DNA of 38,427 nt from positions 1-38,427 of the forward strand of contig NZ_JABERD010000082.1 in the NCBI RefSeq assembly GCF_013044505.1, in the 5' to 3' direction. Numbering within the stretch: the first letter of the stretch is position 1; every line of letters starts with the position of its first letter. Shown piece by piece: positions 23,120-30,763 of this stretch. Under the pieces are notes generated by a model. The model made no database searches. It worked only from the letters and a program-made list of their open reading frames with translations, and was not told the origin of the DNA. This stretch comes from Streptomyces sp. S3(2020) (lineage in GTDB: Bacteria; Actinomycetota; Actinomycetes; Streptomycetales; Streptomycetaceae). Both the position numbers and the translations under genes were made by a program.

Positions 23120-24787
23120 ATGGGTATGAGCCGCACTCCCCCCGCACGACGCCTCCGCCTCGGTCTGCCGCGGCGGATGTTCTCGCAGCTGCTGCTGATG
23201 CAGCTCGCGATCGCCGCGGGGGTCACGGTGCTCGCGACCGGGCTCTTCCTGGCGCCGCTGAGCGACCAGCTGGACGACCAGGCGATGCGCCGGGCCCTCG
23301 CGATCGCTCAGACAACCGCCGAGCAGCCGCAGATCGCGAAGGACCTCCAGAGCACCTCGCCGTCGGCGAACGGACCGGTGCAGGTGGAGGCCGAGCGGAT
23401 CCGGAAGGCCACCAAGGCCGAGTACGTCGTGATCATGAACACCAAAGGCGTGCGCTGGTCGCACACCGACCCGAAGCAGATCGGCGGGATCGTCTCCACC
23501 GATCCCGCGCGGGCGCTGGCCGGCGAGCAGGTCATGGAGATCGACGACGGCACCCTGGGCCGCTCGGCCCGCGGCAAGGTGCCCTTGCGCGACAGCGACG
23601 GCGACATCATCGGCGCGGTCTCGGTCGGCATCGCGTACGACAGTGTGCGGGCCCGGCTGATCCACGCGATCCCGGGGCTGCTCGCCTACGCGGGCGGCGC
23701 CCTGGCCGTCGGCGCCCTCGCGGCCTGGCTCATCTCCCGGCGGGTCCAGCGGCAGACCCGTGACCTGGCCTTCTCCGACATCTCGGCGCTGCTCGCGGAG
23801 CGCGAGGCGATGCTGCACGGCATCAGGGAGGGCGTCGTCGCCCTGGACCGCAACGGCCGTATCCGCCTCCTCAACGACGAGGCGCGCCGTCTGCTGGGCA
23901 TCGGCGACGAGGCCGTCGGCCACTCCCTGGACGAGGCGCTCGGCGAGGGCCGTACGACCGACGTACTGGCCGGCCGGGTGACCGGCACCGACCTGCTCAC
24001 GGTGCGCGGCCAGCGCGTCCTGATCGCCAACCGCATGCCCACCGACGACGGCGGAGCCGTCGCCACCCTGCGCGACCGCACCGAACTGGAGCAACTGGGC
24101 CGTGAGCTCGACTCCACGCGCGGTCTGATCGACGCCCTGCGCGCCCAGGACCACGAGCACGCCAACCGGATGCACACGGTCCTCGGACTGCTCGAACTGG
24201 AGATGTACGACGACGCCGTGGAGTTCGTCGGAGAGGTGGTCGGCGACCATCGCGCCACCGCGGAACAGGTCACCGAGAAGATCAAGGACCCGCTGCTCGC
24301 GGCCCTGCTGGTCGGCAAGGCGACCGTCGCGGCGGAGCGCGCGGTCGCACTGTGGATCTCGGACCGGACCTGGCTTCCCGATCAGCTGATCGATCCCCGC
24401 GGCATCGTCACGGTCGTCGGCAACCTGGTGGACAACGCGCTGGACGCCGTCGCGGGCAAGCCGCACGCGCGCGTGGAGGTCGAGTTGCGTGCCGAGGGGC
24501 GTACGGCCGTCCTCAGGGTGCGTGACACAGGGCCCGGGATTCCCGCGGAACACCGTGACCTGGTCTTCACCGAGGGCTGGTCCACGAAGAAGCCGCCGGC
24601 ACACGGCAAGCGCGGCATCGGGCTCTCCCTGGTGCGCAGGCTGGCCGAACGTCAGGGCGGCAGCGCGACCGTGACCGAGGCGGACGGCGGCGGCGCGGAG
24701 TTCACCGTCGTGCTGCCGGAGGCCCTGGCGGGTCCCGACCTGGAACCGGCGCTCACCGTACCCGCAGTCGTCGAGGAGGAGGCGTGA
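23120..24787 (+). CDS. CitA/DcuS-type sensor histidine kinase
   Basis: A 555-residue membrane sensor kinase. Two membrane helices (about 20-45 and 185-205) bracket an extracytoplasmic PAS-like sensor domain, the design that binds citrate or C4-dicarboxylates in this family. A cytoplasmic PAS (~225-320) follows, then a SpoOB-type dimerisation segment with the phosphorylated histidine in LRAQDHEHANRMHTVLGLLE, and a HATPase domain with N box NLVDNALDA and G boxes DTGPGIP and GKRGIGLSLV. ATG 23120 or 23126. It is coupled to the response regulator by a one-base stop/start overlap. The neighbouring citrate synthases and acetate-type symporter fit carboxylate sensing. The actual ligand is unknown. 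Confidence 0.9.
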   Translation: MGMSRTPPARRLRLGLPRRMFSQLLLMQLAIAAGVTVLATGLFLAPLSDQLDDQAMRRALAIAQTTAEQPQIAKDLQSTSPSANGPVQVEAERIRKATKAEYVVIMNTKGVRWSHTDPKQIGGIVSTDPARALAGEQVMEIDDGTLGRSARGKVPLRDSDGDIIGAVSVGIAYDSVRARLIHAIPGLLAYAGGALAVGALAAWLISRRVQRQTRDLAFSDISALLAEREAMLHGIREGVVALDRNGRIRLLNDEARRLLGIGDEAVGHSLDEALGEGRTTDVLAGRVTGTDLLTVRGQRVLIANRMPTDDGGAVATLRDRTELEQLGRELDSTRGLIDALRAQDHEHANRMHTVLGLLELEMYDDAVEFVGEVVGDHRATAEQVTEKIKDPLLAALLVGKATVAAERAVALWISDRTWLPDQLIDPRGIVTVVGNLVDNALDAVAGKPHARVEVELRAEGRTAVLRVRDTGPGIPAEHRDLVFTEGWSTKKPPAHGKRGIGLSLVRRLAERQGGSATVTEADGGGAEFTVVLPEALAGPDLEPALTVPAVVEEEA

Positions 24788-25467
24788 TGATCGAGGTCCT
24801 GGTCGTGGACGACGACACCCGGGTCGCGCGGGTCAACGCCGCCTACGTCGCGAAGGTGCCGGGCTTCCATGTGGCGGGCGAGGCGCACAGCGCGGCGGAG
24901 GCGCTGCGCCAGGTGGAGCTGCTGCCCCGGCTCGACCTGGTCCTCATGGACCACTACCTGCCCGACGAGACGGGTCTGTCGGTGGTCCAGGAGATGCGCC
25001 GCCGCGGTCACCAGACCGACGTGATCATGGTGACGGCGGCCCGGGACATCACGACCGTGCAGGCGGCGATGCGGCAGGGCGCCTTGCAGTACCTGGTCAA
25101 GCCGTTCGCGTTCGCGGGCCTGCGCGCCAAGCTGGAGGCGTACGCGGAGCTGCGCCGCACCCTCGACGGCGGCGGCGAGGCGGAACAGGCCGAGGTGGAC
25201 CGCATCTTCGGCGCCCTCTCCGCCCCCTCCGAGCCGGACCTGCCCAAAGGTCACTCCCCCACGACCGCGGAGCTCGTACGGCAGTCCCTGATGAACGCCG
25301 AAGGCCCCCTGTCGGCCCAGGAGATCGCTGAACGGACCGGAGTGAGCCGCCAGACCGCCCAGCGCTATCTGAAGCTCCTGGAACGCACGGGGCGCGCCCG
25401 CCTCACCCTCAAGTACGGCGACGCGGGCCGCCCGGAACACCGTTACGTGTGGGCGACCCGCGCCTGA
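24787..25467 (+). CDS. CitB/DcuR-type response regulator
   Basis: A 226-residue response regulator. The receiver domain carries the acidic DDD pair near residue 8, the phosphorylated Asp in LVLMDHYLPDETG, Thr in VTAA and Lys in LVKPF. The C-terminal DNA-binding helix-turn-helix reads AQEIAERTGVSRQTAQRYLKLLERTG. I prefer ATG 24787, whose A is the last base of the kinase stop codon; GAGGAGGAGG ends four bases upstream. A GTG at 24784 is the alternative. It is the phosphorylation partner of the kinase directly upstream. A hairpin overlapping its stop codon faces the symporter gene. Confidence 0.92.
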   Translation: MIEVLVVDDDTRVARVNAAYVAKVPGFHVAGEAHSAAEALRQVELLPRLDLVLMDHYLPDETGLSVVQEMRRRGHQTDVIMVTAARDITTVQAAMRQGALQYLVKPFAFAGLRAKLEAYAELRRTLDGGGEAEQAEVDRIFGALSAPSEPDLPKGHSPTTAELVRQSLMNAEGPLSAQEIAERTGVSRQTAQRYLKLLERTGRARLTLKYGDAGRPEHRYVWATRA

Positions 25468-25508
25468 GGGCACGGCCCGTGGGGGCGGGGGAAGGGAACC
25501 GTGCCCTC
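25466..25508. terminator. Hairpin between response regulator and symporter genes
   Basis: A 10-bp stem (25466-25475 with 25499-25508) around a 23-base G-rich loop. It overlaps the last base pairs of the response-regulator stop codon and lies 39 bases after the end of the convergent symporter gene. It could end both transcripts; the long loop makes this only moderately convincing. Confidence 0.5.
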
Positions 25509-25546
25509 CCCTCATACGGATGTCACCCCGTGGTCGTCTCGACGGC

Positions 25547-27139
25547 CTAGGCGGCTCCCGCTCCCGTCAGCGACCGCACCTCGGTCTCCGCGTGCTTGGC
25601 CTCGTCCGCCACCTCCGCCGACGTCACCGTCCCGAGCCAGCCGGCGACGAAGCCCAGCGGGATCGAGACGAGGCCGGGGTTCTGCAGGGGGAAGAACTGG
25701 AAGTCGACCCCCGGGAACAGCGACGCGGGGCTTCCCGACACCACCGGCGACAGCAGCACGAGCGCCACGGCCGGAATCAGCCCGCCGTACACCGCCCACA
25801 CCGCACCGCGAGTGGTGAACCCGCGCCAGAACAGCGAGTAGAGCAGCACCGGCAGATTGGCGGACGCGGCGACCGCGAAGGCGAGACCCACCAGGAAGGC
25901 GACGTTGAGGTCGCGGGCCAGGAGGCCGAGCCCGATCGCCACCACGCCGATACCGACGGCGGCGACGCGCGCCACGGCGACCTCGCTGCGGGGCTTGGAG
26001 TTCCGCCGACGCAGCGACGCGTACAGGTCGTGGGCCACGGACGCGGAGGAGGCGAGGGTGATCCCGGCGACGACCGCGAGGATCGTGGCGAAGGCGATGG
26101 CGGCGACGATCGCGAACAGAACCGTTCCGCCAGTGGAGTCCGCGCCTCCGCCCAGGTCGAGGGCCAGCAGGGGCACCGCCGTGTTCCCGGCCGCGTTGGA
26201 CCCGCGCACGGCTTCCGGCCCCACGATCGCGGCGGCCCCGAAACCGAGGACGATCGTCATCAGGTAGAAGCCTCCGATGAGCCCGATCGACCAGACCACC
26301 GAACGGCGTGCGGCCCGCGCCGTGGGCACGGTGTAGAAGCGCGAGAGGATGTGCGGCAACCCCGCCGTACCCAGGACCAGCGCGAGCCCCAGGCTGATGA
26401 AGTCGAAGCGCGCGGTCCAGTCCCCGCCGTACTTGAGCCCGGGTGCCAGGAACTTCTCACCGTGCCCGCTGCGTTCGGCCGCGGTGAGCAGCAGCTGGTC
26501 GAAGTTGCCGTGGAACCGCACCAGCACGAGCACGGTCAATGCGATCGTGCCGCTGAGGAGCAGGACCGCCTTCACGATCTGAATCCATGTGGTGGCCCGC
26601 ATCCCTCCCAACGACACATAGATCACCATGAGCGCGCCCACCCCGATGACCGTCCAGGTCTGCGCCGCCTGGCCGGTACCGCCGAGCAGCAGCGCGACCA
26701 GGCTCCCCGCGCCCACCATCTGCGCCACCAGATACAGAACGGACACCGTGACCGAGGAAGTTCCCGCCGCGATCCGCACCGGCCGCTCACGCATCCGCGC
26801 CGCCACCACGTCGGCCAGCGTGAACCGCCCGCAGTTGCGCACCAGTTCGGCGACCAGGAACAGCACCACCAGCCACGCCACGAGAAAGCCCACCGAGTAC
26901 AGCATCCCGTCGTAACCGAAGAGCGCGATGAGCCCGGAGATGCCCAGGAAGGATGCCGCCGACATGTAGTCGCCCGCGATGGCAAAACCATTCTCCATCG
27001 GAGAGAAGAGCCGACCCCCCGCGTAGAACTCCTCCGCCGAACCGTGCCGGTTGCGGCTCACCCACGTCGTGATCGCCAGCGTGACCGCGACGAACGCGCT
27101 GAACAGCAGTAACGCCAGCGTCTGATGGTTGCCCGTCAC
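25547..27139 (-). CDS. Sodium:solute symporter, acetate/ActP-like
   Basis: A 530-residue SSS-family transporter with about 13 membrane helices. The family signature region GNDY-like GFAIAGDYMSAASFLGISG near residue 55 and SRFYTVPTARAARRS in the middle are typical of cation/acetate symporters, as is the AFAVAASANLPVLLYSLFW segment late in the protein. Substrate is probably acetate or another monocarboxylate. The GTG start at 27139 overlaps the stop of the DUF485 gene (GTGA), and DUF485 proteins accompany acetate permeases in many bacteria. The convergent CitA/CitB-type pair next door is a plausible regulator, but this is inference. Confidence 0.9.
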   Translation of the reverse strand: MTGNHQTLALLLFSAFVAVTLAITTWVSRNRHGSAEEFYAGGRLFSPMENGFAIAGDYMSAASFLGISGLIALFGYDGMLYSVGFLVAWLVVLFLVAELVRNCGRFTLADVVAARMRERPVRIAAGTSSVTVSVLYLVAQMVGAGSLVALLLGGTGQAAQTWTVIGVGALMVIYVSLGGMRATTWIQIVKAVLLLSGTIALTVLVLVRFHGNFDQLLLTAAERSGHGEKFLAPGLKYGGDWTARFDFISLGLALVLGTAGLPHILSRFYTVPTARAARRSVVWSIGLIGGFYLMTIVLGFGAAAIVGPEAVRGSNAAGNTAVPLLALDLGGGADSTGGTVLFAIVAAIAFATILAVVAGITLASSASVAHDLYASLRRRNSKPRSEVAVARVAAVGIGVVAIGLGLLARDLNVAFLVGLAFAVAASANLPVLLYSLFWRGFTTRGAVWAVYGGLIPAVALVLLSPVVSGSPASLFPGVDFQFFPLQNPGLVSIPLGFVAGWLGTVTSAEVADEAKHAETEVRSLTGAGAA

Positions 27140-27696
27140 GAAGCACCGCCCCGGATGCCCCGTGTCAGCTCCTGGGTGTCCCACCGCAGCTCCAGCGCCG
27201 CCCGATCCCTGCGCAGCCGCGCGTGCCGGGCGTACGCCCACGTCAGCAGGAACGTGGTGAGGAACTGCCCGAGTCCCGCGATCATCGCCACGTTCACCGC
27301 ACCCGCCACCGGCCGTGCCATCAGCCCGGGCGCGGTCGTCGCGGTCACGACATACCCCACGTACCAGCCGAAGAACGCGATGGACGCCGGCACGACGAAC
27401 CTTCGGTACCGGCCGCGCACCTCCTGGAAGGCCGCGCTGCGCTGCACCTGGAGGTACACGTCCGCGGCCGCGGCCTCCTCCTGCCGCGCCCGCCCGGGCT
27501 GAGCAACGGGCAGCGGCACAGGCGCGCCGGCACCGCCCAACTCGCCCCAGCCGGAGGCGAGTGCGTCGTACCAGGGGTCCTCGTACCTCACCGCTTCGGA
27601 CGTCTCGGCGAGCGCCGGGTCGCGACCGTCATGGTGTTCGGCCGCACTTTCGGGACCACCCCCGCCGCCGCGGGGACGACCGTTGCTTGACTGCAT
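27136..27696 (-). CDS. DUF485 membrane protein, symporter partner
   Basis: A 186-residue protein. The N-terminal ~85 residues are hydrophilic and Gly/Ala/Pro-rich with little family resemblance. The C-terminal part is the DUF485 domain: the AAFQEVRGRYRRFVVPASIAF entry segment, then two membrane helices (about 108-126 and 138-160) ending in a basic Arg-rich tail. DUF485 proteins are small partners of acetate-type sodium symporters. ATG 27696 was chosen; a TTG two codons upstream is possible, and neither has a strong ribosome binding site. Its stop overlaps the start of the symporter gene. Confidence 0.85.
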   Translation of the reverse strand: MQSSNGRPRGGGGGPESAAEHHDGRDPALAETSEAVRYEDPWYDALASGWGELGGAGAPVPLPVAQPGRARQEEAAAADVYLQVQRSAAFQEVRGRYRRFVVPASIAFFGWYVGYVVTATTAPGLMARPVAGAVNVAMIAGLGQFLTTFLLTWAYARHARLRRDRAALELRWDTQELTRGIRGGAS

Positions 27697-27765
27697 GCCC
27701 AAGGATGGACAGAACGGGAAGATCCCCGACTCTTCTTCTCCTCGCGCTTCACCCCATCAGGTGAC

Positions 27766-28449
27766 TCAACCCGCCGGAGGCCGCACAAGTCCCTTCGCGT
27801 ACGCGTAACGCACCGCCTGCGCCCGGTCCTTGAGCCCCGTCTTCGCGAACAGGTTGTTGATGTGGGTTTTCACGGTCGCGGTGGAGACATGCAGTCTTCT
27901 GGCGATCTCCTGGTTGCTGAGCCCGTCGGCGATCAGCACCAGCACCTCGGTCTCCCGCCCCGTGAGCCCGTCAGGCGCCTCGACGGGCTCGACCGGCTGA
28001 GGCCCGGTTTCCGACAGCCGCTCCAGCAACCGCCGCTGGATGCTCGGTGACAGCCCGGCGTCCCCGGACAGCACACTGTGCACCGCCCTGACGATCTCGT
28101 CCCCTCCCGCGTCCTTCGTCAGATAGCCGCGCGCTCCGGCTCGCAGCGCCGGGAACAGCGACTCGTCGTCCGCGTACGTGGTGAGCACCACCACCTGGGT
28201 GCCGGGGTGCTCGGTCCGGATCCGCCGGGTCGCCTCCACGCCGTCGCAGCGGGGCATACGCAGGTCCATCAGCACCACGTCCGGGGCGAGTTCGGCAACG
28301 AGTCGCACCGCCTCGTTCCCGTCCCCCGCCGCGCCGACAACCTCGACGCCGGGCAGCAGGCCCAGCAGCATCACGATGCCCTCCCGGACGACGGTCTGGT
28401 CGTCGGCGACCACCACCCGCGCGGTCCGGCCCTGGACCTCCTCCGTCAT
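27766..28449 (-). CDS. NarL/LuxR-type response regulator
   Basis: A 227-residue response regulator. The receiver domain has the acidic pair ADDQ near residue 15, the phosphorylated Asp in VVLMDLRMPRCDG, Thr in LTTYAD and Lys in YLTKDAG. The C-terminal LuxR helix-turn-helix reads LTGRETEVLVLIADGLSNQE followed by HVSTATVKTHINNL. The ATG overlaps the stop of the histidine kinase gene (ATGA), so this is a coupled two-component pair. Targets are unknown. No terminator is evident before the DUF485 gene 70 bases downstream on the same strand. Confidence 0.94.
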   Translation of the reverse strand: MTEEVQGRTARVVVADDQTVVREGIVMLLGLLPGVEVVGAAGDGNEAVRLVAELAPDVVLMDLRMPRCDGVEATRRIRTEHPGTQVVVLTTYADDESLFPALRAGARGYLTKDAGGDEIVRAVHSVLSGDAGLSPSIQRRLLERLSETGPQPVEPVEAPDGLTGRETEVLVLIADGLSNQEIARRLHVSTATVKTHINNLFAKTGLKDRAQAVRYAYAKGLVRPPAG

Positions 28450-29597
28450 ACGGGCACCTTCAGCGTCACCACGAACCCCTCCTCGTCCGGCCCGGCCTCC
28501 AGCGAACCGCCGAGCAGTTCGGCACGCTCGCGCATGCCCAGCAGACCGTACCCGGCTCCCGCCGCCGTGAGTTCGCCCGGCGCTCCCCCCGAATCCCGTA
28601 CGCCCAGGGTCACTTGGTGCTCGCCGTAGTGCAGCCTCAGCCGGACCTTGGCGCCCGGAGCGTGCTTGCGGACATTGGTCAGCGCCTCCTGGGCCACCCT
28701 GCGGACGGCCTGCGAGGCTTCGGCCGACAGGCCCCTGTGCTCACCCGTAATGGTGACCTCGGCATCGGCGGTGGTCTCCACGAGCTGGGCCAGGAAGTCC
28801 TCCAGCGGCGTCAGATCACCGCGCAGCGCCGAGAGAGCCTGCCGGGTCTCGGCGAGCCCGTCCCTCGCCATCCCTCGTGCCGCCACGACCCGCTCGAGGA
28901 TCTGCTCCCGGTCGGCGCCCCGCTCGATCAGCAGCCGAGCGGCCTCCAGATGCACGAGCTGCGCGGAGAGGCTGTGCGCCAGCACGTCGTGGATCTCGCG
29001 TGCGATGCGGGCCCGCTCCGCGAGGGCCGCCGACTCCGCCTCCGCCGCCCGCGCGGCCCGTTCCTGTGCCAGCAGCCGCTGGGCGTTGCCACGGGCTTCG
29101 GCGTCGAGGCGCAGGGTGTAGCCGGCGAGCGCCAGCCCGGCTGCCGTCACCGCGGTCGTCAGCCACACGTCGTTGTTCATCGCGACGAAGGCCGCGAGGG
29201 AGACCGACGTCACGGGCAGCGCGGCAGCGAGGGGGAGCCGCTCCAGGGCACTGATGGCACAACCGCACCAGATGACGAGAGCCACCGTCGCGAAGCCGAC
29301 GGCCTGTCCCACGACCGCGATCCCCACGAGCCCGGTGATGAGCGCGATCGACGGCAGGAACCGGTGCGCGAGCGTGGCACGCCAGAACGCCCAGGCGACG
29401 AAGGCGGTCAGCAGAACCCCCGCAACGGCACCGACCACACCCCATCCACGGACGTGAGTGCTGTTGTACGCGCCCCAGAGCAGCATGCCGATCACCAACA
29501 GCCGCACGAACCAGCCGATCATGCGCCGGGACCGTGCGGCGCCGTCACGGCCGAGCGCCTCCCGGGAAGGCCAGCGTGTCCAGGCGTTCTCCGTCAC
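28446..29597 (-). CDS. NarL-type sensor histidine kinase
   Basis: A 383-residue kinase. The N-terminal half has five or six membrane helices (about 27-165) without an obvious extracytoplasmic domain, so it may sense within the membrane. The HisKA_3 phosphorylation site is in ERARIAREIHDVLAHSLSAQ, and the HATPase has EALTNVRKHAPGA and the GYGLLGMRERAELLGG box. GTG 29597 is chosen: it overlaps the stop of the DUF1453 gene as GTGA and has GGAG five bases upstream. It forms an operon with that gene before it and the LuxR regulator after it, all joined by 4-base overlaps. Confidence 0.93.
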   Translation of the reverse strand: MTENAWTRWPSREALGRDGAARSRRMIGWFVRLLVIGMLLWGAYNSTHVRGWGVVGAVAGVLLTAFVAWAFWRATLAHRFLPSIALITGLVGIAVVGQAVGFATVALVIWCGCAISALERLPLAAALPVTSVSLAAFVAMNNDVWLTTAVTAAGLALAGYTLRLDAEARGNAQRLLAQERAARAAEAESAALAERARIAREIHDVLAHSLSAQLVHLEAARLLIERGADREQILERVVAARGMARDGLAETRQALSALRGDLTPLEDFLAQLVETTADAEVTITGEHRGLSAEASQAVRRVAQEALTNVRKHAPGAKVRLRLHYGEHQVTLGVRDSGGAPGELTAAGAGYGLLGMRERAELLGGSLEAGPDEEGFVVTLKVPV

Positions 29598-30118
29598 ACA
29601 CGCTCCTTCCATGCGGGCCCGGATATGCCGTCACCGTACGCCGCGCCCTGTGCGGGAGCCGTGTGCAGGGACTGGGCACGCAGGGCGAGGATCCCCGAGC
29701 GGACGAGGAGTGTGGCTGCCAGGGCGAGGAGCAGGGCGGACGACTCCTGGTGGACGCCCAGCGCGGCACCGAGGGCGTAGAGACCGACGCGGAGGGCTAT
29801 GCCGGCGATCCAGACCATTCCGCTCGCCTTGGTGCTCTTGCTCCACACGGCTCCGTCCGGCTCGGTCCATATGCGGGTGGTCAGGGCCCAGGCGGCTCCG
29901 ATAGCCAGGCCGATGAGCAACTCGGCGGTGAGCAGGACGACCGACGCCGTGTGGTGCCGGGCGTCGACGATGCCGGGCTCGCGCAGCGCCACGACCCCCA
30001 GGACGACGGGCAGCAGCCACCAACGCCGTCCCGCGTCGATCTGCTGTGCGCGGAACTGGCGCGCGATCACCAGGGCGACCACGGCCACGATCAGAAACGC
30101 GTCGACCAGCCCGGACAT
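29594..30118 (-). CDS. DUF1453/CcdC-like membrane protein
   Basis: A 174-residue membrane protein with four or five helices, the first at residues 5-20 and the last near 125-145. Recognisable segments are VVALVIARQFRAQQIDAGRR and ALTTRIWTEPDGAVWSK. It resembles DUF1453 (CcdC-like) proteins, whose role is unclear. The ATG at 30118 follows GGAGG by five bases. It is the first gene of the operon with the sensor kinase and LuxR regulator (4-base overlap with the kinase), so it could be an accessory sensor or a signal-input partner; that is inference. Confidence 0.8.
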   Translation of the reverse strand: MSGLVDAFLIVAVVALVIARQFRAQQIDAGRRWWLLPVVLGVVALREPGIVDARHHTASVVLLTAELLIGLAIGAAWALTTRIWTEPDGAVWSKSTKASGMVWIAGIALRVGLYALGAALGVHQESSALLLALAATLLVRSGILALRAQSLHTAPAQGAAYGDGISGPAWKERV

Positions 30119-30446
30119 CAGAGCCTCCGTGAGCGAAGAAGGGCGATGCCGACAGCGAGCGCTGCCGACGCCTTCGAAGCTACGGAATTTCGCAGGTCAG
30201 GAGATCGGAGCGGGGGTGGATCGTGGGTGGATCCGCGAGGGCGGCGGCGTCCACCCACGGGTGGAGAGACGCTGCCGCCGGCCTGCCGCCGACCTGCCGC
30301 GGATCGGCGGCCCTCGCAGGCTGACAGCGGCCGTTCCCATCGCCTCGCGTCCAGCCCGGCACCGCAGATCGGAGCCTCGTGCGACGGGGCGGGGCTTCAC
30401 TCACGGCACGGACCCGCCGCTGAGCGAGGATGAGCAGCGCGACCCG

Positions 30447-30536
30447 AGCGAACGCACGCTGAGCGAAAGGACGTTCAGCGAAAGCACGCTGAACGAACAC
30501 ATACCGAGCGAACGCATGCCGAGCCGAGCGTCGTGG
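30447..30536. repeat. 15-base minisatellite, six degenerate units
   Basis: Units starting at 30447, 30462, 30477, 30492, 30507 and 30522 are variants of AGCGAACGCACGCTG. The period is exactly 15 bases, so each reading frame shows pentapeptide repeats. The third base of several units varies, but no frame looks like a real gene. Located in a non-coding gap. Confidence 0.75.
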
Positions 30537-30702
30537 TCCGGTCGGCGTCGACGCGCTCACGCGCCCCGCAATGAACCGGAGAGCACGCCTCAGACGCGCG
30601 CCCCGGACCGAGCCCGGCCCCTTCACCTGCCCGAACCGACCGCTTCAAGCGCGGCCACGCCCGCCGTCCACCGGACCGCCATGGCGAAACCCGGGAGAGC
30701 CC

Positions 30703-30723
30703 GGCCGGGGTCCTGCCCCGGCC
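30703..30723 (-). terminator. Hairpin after parE
   Basis: An 8-bp perfect GC stem (30703-30710 with 30716-30723) with a 5-base loop, 41 bases beyond the parE stop on the minus strand and followed by GGGTTTCG. A likely parE terminator. Confidence 0.5.
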
Positions 30724-30763
30724 CCATCGCCGGTCGGACCCCAGGCCCAAGCCCGGCGCAGCG

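Larger units (their letters stand above)
30119..30763. other. 645-base gap without a supported gene
   Basis: Between the DUF1453 gene and the end of parE. All open frames here are short, lack ribosome binding sites, and have the repetitive Arg/Ala/Pro composition of non-coding GC-rich DNA. The gap holds a 15-base tandem repeat (30447-30536) and a hairpin close to parE. The promoter of the DUF1453 operon lies in its left part. Confidence 0.6.

Noticed and set aside
30447..30536. Possible CRISPR array
   Set aside because: Fifteen-base units with no spacers, degenerate copies and no cas genes nearby; it is a simple tandem repeat.
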